Origin: an uncultured Bacteroidota bacterium
GTDB lineage: Bacteria; Bacteroidota; Bacteroidia; Flavobacteriales; Flavobacteriaceae
Assembly: GCA_902631125.1 (NCBI GenBank)
Contig: CACOXF010000006.1
Span: 1 to 47,144 of the forward strand
Reading direction: 5' to 3'
DNA: 47,144 bases
Positions 1 to 7,853 of this stretch are shown one piece after another. The number at the start of each line of letters is the position of its first letter. Position 1 is the stretch's first letter. The position numbers and the translations under genes are program-made. The notes under the pieces were generated by a model. It searched no databases and was not told the DNA's origin. It saw only the letters and a list, made by a program, of their open reading frames with translations.

Positions 1-1
1 T

Positions 2-586
2 GCTGAGGTTCCAAAAATGATTTTGGATGATGTATTTGAGAAAAAGGATGATGTCGCAATTGCTGTGAAGTCAGAGTTAAATGATTCAATGCTCAACTAT
101 GGGTTTGATATTATAAAAACTCTTGTGACTGACATCGACCCTGATGCGCAGGTGAAAGACTCTATGAACCGAATTAATGCTTCCGAAAGAGAGAAGGTTG
201 CCGCACAGTTTGAAGGGGATGCACAACGTATTTTGATTGTTGAAAGGGCCAAGGCAGAGGCAGAATCCAAACGCTTGCAAGGACAAGGGATTGCTGATCA
301 AAGGCGTGAAATCGCACGTGGTTTGGAAGACTCTGTCAAGGTGCTAAATGGTGTTAATATCAACTCACAAGAAGCCTCTGCTTTGATTGTTGTTACACAG
401 CACTATGACACCCTTCAGTCTGTTGGGTCTGCGAGCAATAGTAATTTGATTTTGATGCCAAACTCACCTCAAGCTGGTTCGGAAATGCTAAACAATATGG
501 TAGCGTCCTTTACTGCCAGCAATCAAATAGGTGAGGCCATGAAGAAGCAAAGAGAAGAAAGCGAAAACACCAAAAAGAGCGAATAA
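2..586 (+). CDS. SPFH/Band-7 domain protein, stomatin/prohibitin-like (5' truncated)
   Basis: The reading frame is open from the first full codon of the window, so this is the C-terminal 194 residues of a longer protein; the ATG at 17 is internal. The segment has the end of an SPFH domain (LLTDID-type strand, here TLVTDIDPD), followed by a long charged, alanine- and glutamate-rich coiled-coil helix (ASEREKVAAQFEGDAQ, ERAKAEAESKRLQGQG), as in HflK/stomatin-like membrane scaffold proteins. The family forms oligomers on membranes and associates with proteases. The N-terminal membrane anchor lies outside the window. The gene ends 3 bp before the convergent glnS gene. The exact subfamily cannot be decided without the N-terminus. 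Confidence 0.85.
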   Translation, partial: AEVPKMILDDVFEKKDDVAIAVKSELNDSMLNYGFDIIKTLVTDIDPDAQVKDSMNRINASEREKVAAQFEGDAQRILIVERAKAEAESKRLQGQGIADQRREIARGLEDSVKVLNGVNINSQEASALIVVTQHYDTLQSVGSASNSNLILMPNSPQAGSEMLNNMVASFTASNQIGEAMKKQREESENTKKSE

Positions 587-589
587 TAA

Positions 590-2257
590 CTACTTGTTGT
601 TTATGGACCAATTGTCGCGCAACCCAACTGTTTTGTTAAAAACAATTTGGTCGGCAGTGCTGTCGGGGTCTACAACATAATAGCCTTTTCGCTGAAATTG
701 ATAACTCTTTCCTACAACAGCATCGTCGATGTTTGGTTCTATGAATGCCTGCTGCTCTTTGAGAGAATTGGTGTTTAAAAAACTCGTAAACGGCTTGTCT
801 TTATGACCATCTGGGTTGGGGTCTGAAAATAGTCTGTCATAGTTTCGTACCTGTATTTGATGTGCGTGATTTTTCGAAACCCAATGTAAGGTGCCTTTCA
901 CTTTGCGTTGACTTTCCTCTGTACCGCTACCGCTTTTACTCAAAGGGTCATAGGTGCAAAAAACAGTTGTTATCGTTCCGTTTTCGTCCTTTTCAACAGA
1001 TTCTGCCTTGATGATATAGGCGTTTTTTAAGCGTACTTCTTTCCCTAGTTTTAATCGGAAAAACTTACGATTTGCCTCTTCTCTAAAATCTTCTTGCTCA
1101 ATCAAGATTGTTTTAGAAAAAGGCACTTCTCTTGATCCAGCTTTTGGGTCTTCTGGGTTGTTTTCTGCCTTTAGTAATTCTGTTTTATCCTCAGGATAGT
1201 TGGTAATCACTACACGCAAAGGGTTGAGTACAGCCATCATTCGTGGTGCTTTTTTGTTCAAATCATCACGCACACAAAACTCCAAAAGCGAAACATCGAT
1301 AAGATTCTCACGCTTGGCAACACCTACTGCTTGAATAAAATTCTTTAATGATTCTGGTGTATAGCCCCTTCTTCTCAGACCACTGATGGTTGGCATTCTA
1401 GGGTCGTCCCAGCCAGAAACATTGTTGTTTTTAACAAGCTGCATCAGTTTGCGTTTGCTCGTAACAGTATAGTTCAAATTAAGCCTTGCAAACTCTCTTT
1501 GTTTGGGCGCTAGTCCTGATCCATACACATCGTTTAGAAATGCTTCATACAAGTCTCTGTGGGGTTTAAATTCCAACGAACACAAAGAATGTGATATCTT
1601 TTCAATATAATCAGACTGCCCATGCGTCCAATCATACATTGGATATATGCACCACTTGTCGCCTGTTCTGTGATGTGTTTGAAACAATATTCGATACATA
1701 ACAGGGTCGCGCAACAGCATATTGGATGCTGCCATGTCTCCCTTGTATCGCAAAACATGCGTTCCTTCTTTATGATTCCCTTCCCTCATTTCAGCAAAAA
1801 GCTGAAGGTTTTCGTCTATTGATCGCGATCGATAAGGGCTGTTTTCACCAGCTTGTGTTGGAGTTCCTTTTTGGCTTGCTATATCCTCAGAGGGCTGTGA
1901 GTCAACGTAAGATTTTCCAGCCTTGATTAAATCGACTGCCCATTCATAGAGTGTTTGGAAATAATCAGATGCATAACACTCATTGTCCCAAGAAAAGCCC
2001 AGCCATTGAATATCGTTTTTTATTGCATCTACATAAACTTGTTCTTCAGCTGCAGGATTGGTGTCGTCGAAACGAAGGTTTACAGGCGCATTATACTTTT
2101 GGCCAAGTCCAAAATTGACACATACCGCTTTCACGTGACCAATATGTAGAAACCCATTTGGTTCTGGTGGAAATCGAAAACGCAGGGATTCTTGTGAAAG
2201 TCCTTGCTGCAGATCTTCGTCAATAATGTTTTCAATAAAATTTTTCGAAGGGCTCAC
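590..2257 (-). CDS. glnS: Glutaminyl-tRNA synthetase
   Basis: A class I aminoacyl-tRNA synthetase of 555 residues that charges tRNA-Gln with glutamine in the cytosol. The HIGH motif is exact at residues 38-41 (PNGFLHIGH), DDTNP follows at 64-68, and the KMSKS-type loop is VTSKR at 265-269, the form seen in GlnRS. The C-terminal beta-barrel anticodon-binding half is complete and the length matches bacterial GlnRS. The first codon is GTG (2257-2255), and no ATG lies near it upstream in frame. A minus-strand -7 box (2275-2282) sits just upstream. The gene is divergent from folB and convergent with the SPFH gene. GlnRS rather than GluRS is favoured by the length and the LEFKPHRDLYEAF region. Confidence 0.96.
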   Translation of the reverse strand: MSPSKNFIENIIDEDLQQGLSQESLRFRFPPEPNGFLHIGHVKAVCVNFGLGQKYNAPVNLRFDDTNPAAEEQVYVDAIKNDIQWLGFSWDNECYASDYFQTLYEWAVDLIKAGKSYVDSQPSEDIASQKGTPTQAGENSPYRSRSIDENLQLFAEMREGNHKEGTHVLRYKGDMAASNMLLRDPVMYRILFQTHHRTGDKWCIYPMYDWTHGQSDYIEKISHSLCSLEFKPHRDLYEAFLNDVYGSGLAPKQREFARLNLNYTVTSKRKLMQLVKNNNVSGWDDPRMPTISGLRRRGYTPESLKNFIQAVGVAKRENLIDVSLLEFCVRDDLNKKAPRMMAVLNPLRVVITNYPEDKTELLKAENNPEDPKAGSREVPFSKTILIEQEDFREEANRKFFRLKLGKEVRLKNAYIIKAESVEKDENGTITTVFCTYDPLSKSGSGTEESQRKVKGTLHWVSKNHAHQIQVRNYDRLFSDPNPDGHKDKPFTSFLNTNSLKEQQAFIEPNIDDAVVGKSYQFQRKGYYVVDPDSTADQIVFNKTVGLRDNWSINNK

Positions 2258-2274
2258 TTGCCTTTATTTGATTG

Positions 2275-2282
2275 CAAAGGTA
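2275..2282 (-). promoter_or_regulatory. Promoter -7 box for glnS
   Basis: Read on the minus strand, TACCTTTG matches the Bacteroidetes -7 consensus TAnnTTTG. It lies about 18 bp upstream of the glnS GTG start, giving a very short leader. No clear -33 TTG was found at the usual spacing. Confidence 0.5.
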
Positions 2283-2314
2283 ATTAATTCACTCGCTTTG
2301 GAACCTTTGTTTAT

Positions 2315-2322
2315 TATCTTTG
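2315..2322 (+). promoter_or_regulatory. Promoter -7 box for folB
   Basis: TATCTTTG matches TAnnTTTG and lies 12 bp before the folB ATG at 2335. A TTTG at 2297-2300 could be the -33 element, although the 14-bp spacer is shorter than usual. The position of the box rules out the in-frame TTG at 2320 as the translation start. Confidence 0.55.
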
Positions 2323-2334
2323 CTAAAAATAAAT

Positions 2335-2685
2335 ATGGGGCAAATTTATTTAGAAAATATTCGGACTTACAGCCATCATGGTTGTATGAAGGAAGAGACG
2401 ATCATTGGCAGCGAATATCGTGTGGATCTGTGGGTTGACGCTGATTTGTCTGTTGCTGCACAAACAGATGATTTGAATGATACCCCTGATTATGTATTGC
2501 TACACGAGATTGTTGTTTCAGAAATGAAGACTGCTTCAAAATTGTTGGAGCATGTGGCACAAAGGATTATTGATCGGATCAATTCAAGGGTTGCGTCTTC
2601 GGAGAAAGTGAAGGTGCGAGTGACCAAAATAAACCCGCCTATTGGGGGGGATGTTCAGTCTGTATCTGTACTTTTGACTTCTTGA
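2335..2685 (+). CDS. folB: Dihydroneopterin aldolase
   Basis: A 116-residue FolB-like protein that converts 7,8-dihydroneopterin to 6-hydroxymethyl-dihydropterin in folate synthesis. The N-terminus MGQIYLENIRTYSHHG matches the family opening (strand followed by the conserved HG turn), and EYRVDLWVDADL is the next beta-strand. The C-terminal VKVRVTKINPP is the typical final strand, where KxxPP is conserved. I chose the ATG at 2335 because an in-frame TTG at 2320 lies inside the promoter -7 box. The length of about 116-120 is normal for the family. It is a single gene, with tRNA-Cys following. Confidence 0.9.
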   Translation: MGQIYLENIRTYSHHGCMKEETIIGSEYRVDLWVDADLSVAAQTDDLNDTPDYVLLHEIVVSEMKTASKLLEHVAQRIIDRINSRVASSEKVKVRVTKINPPIGGDVQSVSVLLTS

Positions 2686-2711
2686 CAGGAAATATGTTGT
2701 GTAAAATAGTT

Positions 2712-2719
2712 TACTTTTG
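2712..2719 (+). promoter_or_regulatory. Promoter -7 box for tRNA-Cys
   Basis: TACTTTTG matches the TAnnTTTG consensus and ends 11 bp before the first base of the tRNA, the spacing expected if transcription starts just before the mature 5' end. Confidence 0.5.
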
Positions 2720-2730
2720 CCATTGAATTT

Positions 2731-2801
2731 GGCACCGTGGCCGAGTGGCTAGGCAGAGCTCTGCAAAAGCTTGTACAGCGGTTCGAATCCGCTCGGTGCC
2801 T
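2731..2801 (+). tRNA. tRNA-Cys (anticodon GCA)
   Basis: The acceptor stem GGCACCG pairs perfectly with CGGTGCC. The anticodon arm is GAGCT/AGCTT around the loop CTGCAAA, giving anticodon GCA. The T-loop GGTTCGAATCC is intact. The discriminator base is T, as is usual for tRNA-Cys. CCA is not encoded. A T-rich run follows directly and may act as terminator. It sits between folB and the convergent LysE-family gene. Confidence 0.95.
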
Positions 2802-2806
2802 CTTTT

Positions 2807-3478
2807 TTAATTCCACTGTTTTATTGAAGGCAATAACACATCGGGCTCTGATGCATAAACACCTTGGTAGATGAAGTATATTCCAAAAACAATAAGCAAG
2901 AAACAAACGAACATTCTTAGGCTGTAAATCAGTGGGGGTGTAAGAGTTTTACTCAACTGTTTTGCTAATACAATTTTAAAAAATCCAAGAACCAAATAGC
3001 CAATCATCACCGTTGAAAAGAAAACAATGATGCGGGTTGTTTCTAATTCAAGTGTTGGAGCAATGGAAACAAGCAAGCCAAGCCAAAACAAAAAAGTTCC
3101 AATGTTGATGATATTTAGAAAAAACCCTTTTAAGAAATACGAAAAAAGTCGAAAACCCTTGGGTTCTATATGATCATTTTCTATAATTTCATCTTTTTTT
3201 CTTACCGTTGTAATAGCACTAATAATAGCATAAACAAGCAACAACACACCACCCAAAATAAATAAGTTTGGGTTGTCTTTGATATCTGCTAACAATGATT
3301 TCGTACCTAGAAAAGCAATTGTAACAAAAACAGCATCTGCGAAAACTGCTCCTAGATCAATTAGAAATGCTGGCTTAATCCCTTTGCTTATACTTGTTTC
3401 TATAATAAGAAAAAATAGTGGCCCTGTTGCAAATATCAACAAGACTGAAAAAGGTAGTGCTGAAAGAACATCGTTCAT
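2807..3478 (-). CDS. LysE/RhtB family amino acid exporter
   Basis: A 223-residue integral membrane protein with about six hydrophobic segments. The N-terminal ATGPLFFLIIETSIS matches the conserved GP-containing first part of LysE/RhtB exporters, which typically read GPxxxxxxxxxxxxG. The length is normal for the family. Such proteins export amino acids or derivatives across the inner membrane; the substrate cannot be read from the sequence. It starts immediately after the stop of the upstream GIN-domain gene (stop 3479-3481, start 3478) on the same strand, so the two are probably cotranscribed. It ends only 5 bp from tRNA-Cys. Confidence 0.85.
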   Translation of the reverse strand: MNDVLSALPFSVLLIFATGPLFFLIIETSISKGIKPAFLIDLGAVFADAVFVTIAFLGTKSLLADIKDNPNLFILGGVLLLVYAIISAITTVRKKDEIIENDHIEPKGFRLFSYFLKGFFLNIINIGTFLFWLGLLVSIAPTLELETTRIIVFFSTVMIGYLVLGFFKIVLAKQLSKTLTPPLIYSLRMFVCFLLIVFGIYFIYQGVYASEPDVLLPSIKQWN

Positions 3479-4153
3479 TTATTCTGTGGTTTTTGAGAAG
3501 ATAACAGACCCACCTAGTGTTTTGTTATGAACTGTTTTTAAAGGATTTCCATACACTCGTGCAACACCTCCAAAACGTGTTGTTAAATCAAAAAGGGTAG
3601 TCGCTTGTATATCACAAGAACCACCAAAAAGTATTTTTGCTGTCGTGTTTTTAGACAATGTATGATCTGCATCTACCACACCGCCTGATGATATGTGGAT
3701 ATGCTGTTGTTCTGCCTGACCTTTCACAATGATTTTACCACCAGATTTTGCAGCATAGTTTGCGCTTTTTACATCCAAAGCTAGCTCTATCTCACCACCC
3801 TTTCTGCTAATAACATCTATGTTTTGAGTTACAATTGTATCGAGCATTGAGAGGTATGCACCTCGACTGACATCTATTTTGTTAATTCTCCCTTTGTAAA
3901 ACAACTCGATATTACCATCAATACCTTTGAGTGCTTCCACAGGTTTCATGCTTATTTTTAGCTGACCATCTTTGTTGGTTAGCGTTACGCCTTGCTCGTT
4001 TTCGCTTGTGATCATAACCTCGTTTGTCTCTGATTTTATCAGCGTTACATGCAAACCATCTCTGATAATAAGTTCACTAAAATCACCAATAATCTTTTTT
4101 TGCCCATAGACATATAAGCAACTGAAAATAAGGGTGATAAGTATTTTATTCAT
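3479..4153 (-). CDS. Head GIN domain-containing protein (DUF2807), exported
   Basis: A 224-residue protein with an N-terminal signal peptide (MNKILITLIFSCLYVYGQ). The rest is a regular beta-strand pattern with the GIN/DUF2807 look: FSELIIRDGLHVTL, then repeated glycine-rich turns such as ISRKGGEIEL, AKSGGKIIVKG, ISSGGVVDAD, FGGSCDIQAT and FGGVARVYG. This predicts a right-handed beta-helix in the periplasm or outer envelope. Such proteins are widespread in Bacteroidetes and their function is not established (they are often annotated as putative auto-transporter adhesins). It lies directly upstream of the LysE-type gene. Confidence 0.8.
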   Translation of the reverse strand: MNKILITLIFSCLYVYGQKKIIGDFSELIIRDGLHVTLIKSETNEVMITSENEQGVTLTNKDGQLKISMKPVEALKGIDGNIELFYKGRINKIDVSRGAYLSMLDTIVTQNIDVISRKGGEIELALDVKSANYAAKSGGKIIVKGQAEQQHIHISSGGVVDADHTLSKNTTAKILFGGSCDIQATTLFDLTTRFGGVARVYGNPLKTVHNKTLGGSVIFSKTTE

Positions 4154-4181
4154 TTGGGTATTTTTTCAAAATTACATAAAT

Positions 4182-6341
4182 CTAATCATCTACAATCGAC
4201 AAATCAATTTGTCTTTTGATTAAGTCAGTCGCTAGTATTTTGGCATAAACCTGATCTCCCAATTGATACTCCTTTTTTGTTTGTTGACCAACCATCTTTA
4301 ATTGAGCAGGAACGTAATAAAAATAGTCGTCTTGAAGATCTTGTATACGTACAAAACCTTCGCATTTACTTTCGTTTAACTCAATAAATATTCCTCTTTC
4401 TGTAACCCCTGATATGCTTGCTTTTTGCGTTGTGTCGATAAGCTTTGAAACATATTTTACCTGCATGAGTTTAATGGAGTCACGTTCTGCTTTGGTTGCA
4501 AGTATTTCTTGATCTGTACAGTGCTTTAGTTGCTGTTCTAATTCATCTGTTTTTAGAATACTTTTTTCTGTTAGATAATGTTGCAACAAGCGATGAACGA
4601 TGATGTCTGGATACCTACGTATGGGTGAAGTAAAATGTGTATAATACTCAAAATGGAGACCATAATGACCTATGTTTTGTGTGGTATATATCGCTTTACT
4701 CATACTACGAATCGCTAAAGTGTCTAGTAAGTTTTTTTCAGGTTTTTTATCTATTTGCTTGAGTAGTTTGTTGATTGATTTTGCAATTAAATTAGGTGAA
4801 TTTAAATTCAATTTATAGCCCAATCCAAAAGCAATTCGTGTAAATTGAGCTAATTTTTCTTCGTCTGGTTCGTCGTGAACACGATACACAAAAGGCAAGG
4901 TTTGTTGTTGTTCTCCAATATGCTTTGCAACATATTCGTTTGCTAAAAGCATAAATTCTTCTATCAAGTGATTGGCTTCTTTGCTTTCTTTTATCAACAC
5001 TGCTGTAGGATTATTTTGACTGTCTAAATCAAATCGAACCTCTTGTTTATTAAAGTTAATAGCGCCATTGATCAAGCGCTTTTTTCTTCGAATTGATGCA
5101 ATGTTTTGCAAAACTTGAATGGCTTCATAAATACCATCACTCACAGTATACTCATCATTTGATAGAGATGTCTCTTTAGGTATTGTTTTTGTTTGGGAGG
5201 TTATGATGTGTTGTGCTTCTTCATAAGCAAAACGAGCATCTGATAGAATAACGGTTTTTCCAAACCACTTTGATATCATTTCCCCTGCTGATGACATTTC
5301 AAAAACAGCAGAAAAACAAAGCTTTTCTTCTTTTGGTCGAAGAGAACAAATTTGATTCGATAGTTTTTCTGGAAGCATCGGAACCACACGATCTACCAAA
5401 TAAATAGAGGTTGCACGTTTGTATGCTTCCTTGTCCATGTCACTTCCTTGTTGTACATAATGTGAAACATCTGCAATATGAATTCCGATCTCATATAGAT
5501 CGTCTTTAACTTTTCGAAATGATATTGCATCATCAAAATCCTTTGCATTTTTTGGATCGATTGTGAAGGTTAGTATCTCTCGAAAATCTCTGCGTGTTGA
5601 TATTTCTTGTGCTGTAATGGAAGCATCTAAAATAGAGGCTTGTTCTTCTATTTCTTTTGGAAAATTCCAAGGCAATCCATGACTTGCCATGATCGTATGA
5701 ATTTCTGTTTCATGTGTGCCAGGTACTCCTAAAATTTCTGTGACAACTGCTTGAGGATAATTTGATTTTCGTTTCCATTCCTGTATTGAAACCAACACAG
5801 AATCACCTAGCTTTGCTCCACCTAAATTTTCTTTTGACAACAAAAAAGGAATATTGATTTGTTTGGGTTGAACAGCAAACACATCATCAAAGCTTTCGAT
5901 TACACCAACATAATGCGTTTGTTTTCTCTTTATAATACTAACGACTACACCTTGCTTTTTTCGTTTTCCTTTAGATGTTGTGATTTTAAAGGACACTGTA
6001 TCACCATGAAAAGCTTTGTTGAAATGACATCTATCGATAAATACATCATCGTCTAACTCCTCTGAAATAAGGTAGCCATTTCCTTGACTATTGACATCTA
6101 ATATTCCTTCGTAAAAATGAGAAGGAGAAGGAATGAAATATTTACCTCTTGCTTTTTCTTTAATAATACCTTTTAATGATAATTTTTTTAGTGTTTTAGA
6201 GATATGATTTCTGCCGCTAGGATCATGAACATACATCCGACTACAAATTTGTTTATAGTTTAGAGGATTTCCATTTTGTTGAAGTAAAATGTTTAGAATA
6301 ACATCTTTTGTAGTTTTTTTTTTTTTCATGATTTTGATCAT
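4182..6341 (-). CDS. rnr: Ribonuclease R
   Basis: A 719-residue RNB-family 3'-5' exoribonuclease that degrades structured RNA. It has, in order, an N-terminal winged-helix-like region (about 10-70), cold-shock OB folds (75-220), the catalytic RNB domain with the signature DPKNAKDFDDA at 262-272, whose aspartates bind magnesium, and a C-terminal S1 domain with a basic end. FTSPIRRYPD, the other RNB signature, is present. The ATG at 6341 is the longest start; the ATG at 6329 giving MKKKKTTKDV is equally plausible. It is divergent from rpiB across a 315-bp AT-rich gap. Confidence 0.95.
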   Translation of the reverse strand: MIKIMKKKKTTKDVILNILLQQNGNPLNYKQICSRMYVHDPSGRNHISKTLKKLSLKGIIKEKARGKYFIPSPSHFYEGILDVNSQGNGYLISEELDDDVFIDRCHFNKAFHGDTVSFKITTSKGKRKKQGVVVSIIKRKQTHYVGVIESFDDVFAVQPKQINIPFLLSKENLGGAKLGDSVLVSIQEWKRKSNYPQAVVTEILGVPGTHETEIHTIMASHGLPWNFPKEIEEQASILDASITAQEISTRRDFREILTFTIDPKNAKDFDDAISFRKVKDDLYEIGIHIADVSHYVQQGSDMDKEAYKRATSIYLVDRVVPMLPEKLSNQICSLRPKEEKLCFSAVFEMSSAGEMISKWFGKTVILSDARFAYEEAQHIITSQTKTIPKETSLSNDEYTVSDGIYEAIQVLQNIASIRRKKRLINGAINFNKQEVRFDLDSQNNPTAVLIKESKEANHLIEEFMLLANEYVAKHIGEQQQTLPFVYRVHDEPDEEKLAQFTRIAFGLGYKLNLNSPNLIAKSINKLLKQIDKKPEKNLLDTLAIRSMSKAIYTTQNIGHYGLHFEYYTHFTSPIRRYPDIIVHRLLQHYLTEKSILKTDELEQQLKHCTDQEILATKAERDSIKLMQVKYVSKLIDTTQKASISGVTERGIFIELNESKCEGFVRIQDLQDDYFYYVPAQLKMVGQQTKKEYQLGDQVYAKILATDLIKRQIDLSIVDD

Positions 6342-6656
6342 GCAATTTAGAATAATTACCTAAACGATTTGATACACAAAAAATGACTTATCAACTTTAT
6401 TCATATTATTATTATAAAACATTTTTAAAATTAAACTATTTTTAGATATTATAATAGCTTGTTAATTTATACAATAACGTCTATTCTACTTCTTAAATTA
6501 GCTGTTAATAAACCTATCTTTTATTGTTTACAAAGTGTATACTAAAAAGAATAAATACAAGTAATTACTCTTTTGTTTTTTACATTGTTAACAACAGTTG
6601 TTTTATCAACATATCTATCAACAGAAAGTTAGTTAATTTTACAACAAACGACAGTC
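6342..6656. other. AT-rich divergent intergenic region with DnaA-box-like motifs
   Basis: A 315-bp gap between rnr and rpiB with no open frame of note. It is very AT-rich and holds several sequences one mismatch from the DnaA box TTATCCACA or weaker: TTATCAACT (about 6388), TTATCAACA (6603-6611), CTATCAACA (6615-6623), plus TGTTAACAA and TGTTAATAA. It must at least carry the promoters of both flanking genes. A role as replication origin is possible but not supported by gene orientation in this window. Confidence 0.35.
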
Positions 6657-7085
6657 ATGAATATATCTATTGGAAACGATCACGCAGGTACAGCTTACAA
6701 ATTAGAGCTTCTGAGCTATCTCACTAGCAAAGGTCATACTGTCATAAATCATGGGACCAATGATGATAATAGTATGGATTATCCAGACACCATTCATCCT
6801 GTTGCTGAAGATGTATCTAATTGTAAATCTGACATAGGTATCATTATTTGTGGTAGTGGAAATGGTGCAAATATGACAGCAAACAAACACGAAAATATTC
6901 GTTCTGCTTTATGCTGGAATAAAGAAACCTGCTTATTATCACGCCAACATAATGACGCAAATATCCTGAGTTTACCAGCACGATTTATTTCACTAGAGGA
7001 AGCAAAAGAAATGGTTGACTTTTTTCTATCTACCCCATTTGAAGGAGGTCGTCATCAACGAAGAATAGACAAAATAAACAAATGA
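6657..7085 (+). CDS. rpiB: Ribose-5-phosphate isomerase B (RpiB/LacAB family)
   Basis: A 142-residue sugar-phosphate isomerase that interconverts ribose-5-phosphate and ribulose-5-phosphate. The N-terminal SIGNDHAG motif (D8, H9) and the IICGSGNGANM loop with the conserved cysteine, followed by NKHENIRSALCWN and the ARFIS region, are all RpiB signatures. The length of about 140-150 is typical. It overlaps the start of the next gene by 4 bp (ATGA), so the two are translationally coupled. Confidence 0.93.
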   Translation: MNISIGNDHAGTAYKLELLSYLTSKGHTVINHGTNDDNSMDYPDTIHPVAEDVSNCKSDIGIIICGSGNGANMTANKHENIRSALCWNKETCLLSRQHNDANILSLPARFISLEEAKEMVDFFLSTPFEGGRHQRRIDKINK

Positions 7086-7531
7086 AACTCGATTGGAAAC
7101 TGTATAATTGGAATCAAATCGATACAGCAGTTTTATATGCCATACTGGCGTTGCGATCTGAGGTCTTTGTTGTTGAGCAAGATTGTGTTTATCAAGACAT
7201 CGATGGTAAAGACACTAAAGCAAATCATTTGTTAGGATTTGAAAAAGATCAACTTATCGCTTATAGTAGGCTTTTTAAACTAGGAGATTATTTTGAAGAA
7301 TATTCATTTGGTAGAGCTGTGATCAAACAAACACATCGTGGGTTAGGTTTAGGTGATGAACTTGTACAGCAATCAATTCAAGCACTAGGTTTAGATAAAG
7401 AAATCAAAATTTCTGCTCAATATCACCTTGAAAAACTATATCAAAAGCATGGTTTTGTTTCACAAGGAGACACATATTTAGAAGATGGTATCCCTCATAT
7501 TGCTATGTACCGGAATTTTTCCAATTCATAA
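7082..7531 (+). CDS. GNAT family N-acetyltransferase, ElaA-like
   Basis: A 149-residue acetyltransferase. The signature LRSEVFVVEQDCVYQDIDG near residues 25-45 and the NHLLG strand are typical of the ElaA subgroup, and RAVIKQTHRGLGLGDEL is the acetyl-CoA pyrophosphate-binding loop (motif A). The substrate of ElaA proteins is unknown. Its start overlaps the rpiB stop by 4 bp. Its last 29 bp overlap the 3' end of the opposite-strand rnpA gene, an unusually deep tail-to-tail overlap. Confidence 0.88.
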   Translation: MKLDWKLYNWNQIDTAVLYAILALRSEVFVVEQDCVYQDIDGKDTKANHLLGFEKDQLIAYSRLFKLGDYFEEYSFGRAVIKQTHRGLGLGDELVQQSIQALGLDKEIKISAQYHLEKLYQKHGFVSQGDTYLEDGIPHIAMYRNFSNS

Positions 7532-7853
7532 GTAAATGGGTAAAAGCAGCATAAATTTCTTGACTACTTTTAACTTTTTCATTATTATAAATAAAATATC
7601 CGATACCACTAAAGGAAGGCCCCAGTAATTGTTGTTGCAATCGAAACGATTCACGCATTCTGCGTTTGATTAAGTTTCTGGTAACAGCAGATCGATGCAG
7701 TCGTTTGGGAGCAGAAAAACCTATTTTAAACACCTTTTTTTTATTGATATACTTTAATATTATCCCATCAAAAGACAAGGACTTTCCAGATGCAAACAAC
7801 TCTTGAAGTTGCGTATCATTTGTGATGCGAAGTTGTTTTGGAAAGGAGTACAT
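7503..7853 (-). CDS. rnpA: Ribonuclease P protein component
   Basis: The 116-residue basic protein subunit of RNase P, which helps the catalytic RNA mature tRNA 5' ends. The signature RNLIKRRMRESFRLQ is the conserved RNxxKR helix, and FKIGFSAPKRLHRSAVTRN precedes it. Length is normal. Its ATG overlaps the stop of the upstream M1 peptidase gene by one base (TAATG), so it is probably translated by reinitiation. There is no rpmH beside it, unlike the common bacterial order. Its 3' end overlaps elaA on the opposite strand by 29 bp. Confidence 0.93.
   Translation of the reverse strand: MYSFPKQLRITNDTQLQELFASGKSLSFDGIILKYINKKKVFKIGFSAPKRLHRSAVTRNLIKRRMRESFRLQQQLLGPSFSGIGYFIYNNEKVKSSQEIYAAFTHLLMNWKNSGT

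Noticed and set aside
2320-2334. TTG start for folB five codons upstream
   Set aside because: The TTG is part of the -7 box and precedes the likely transcript start.
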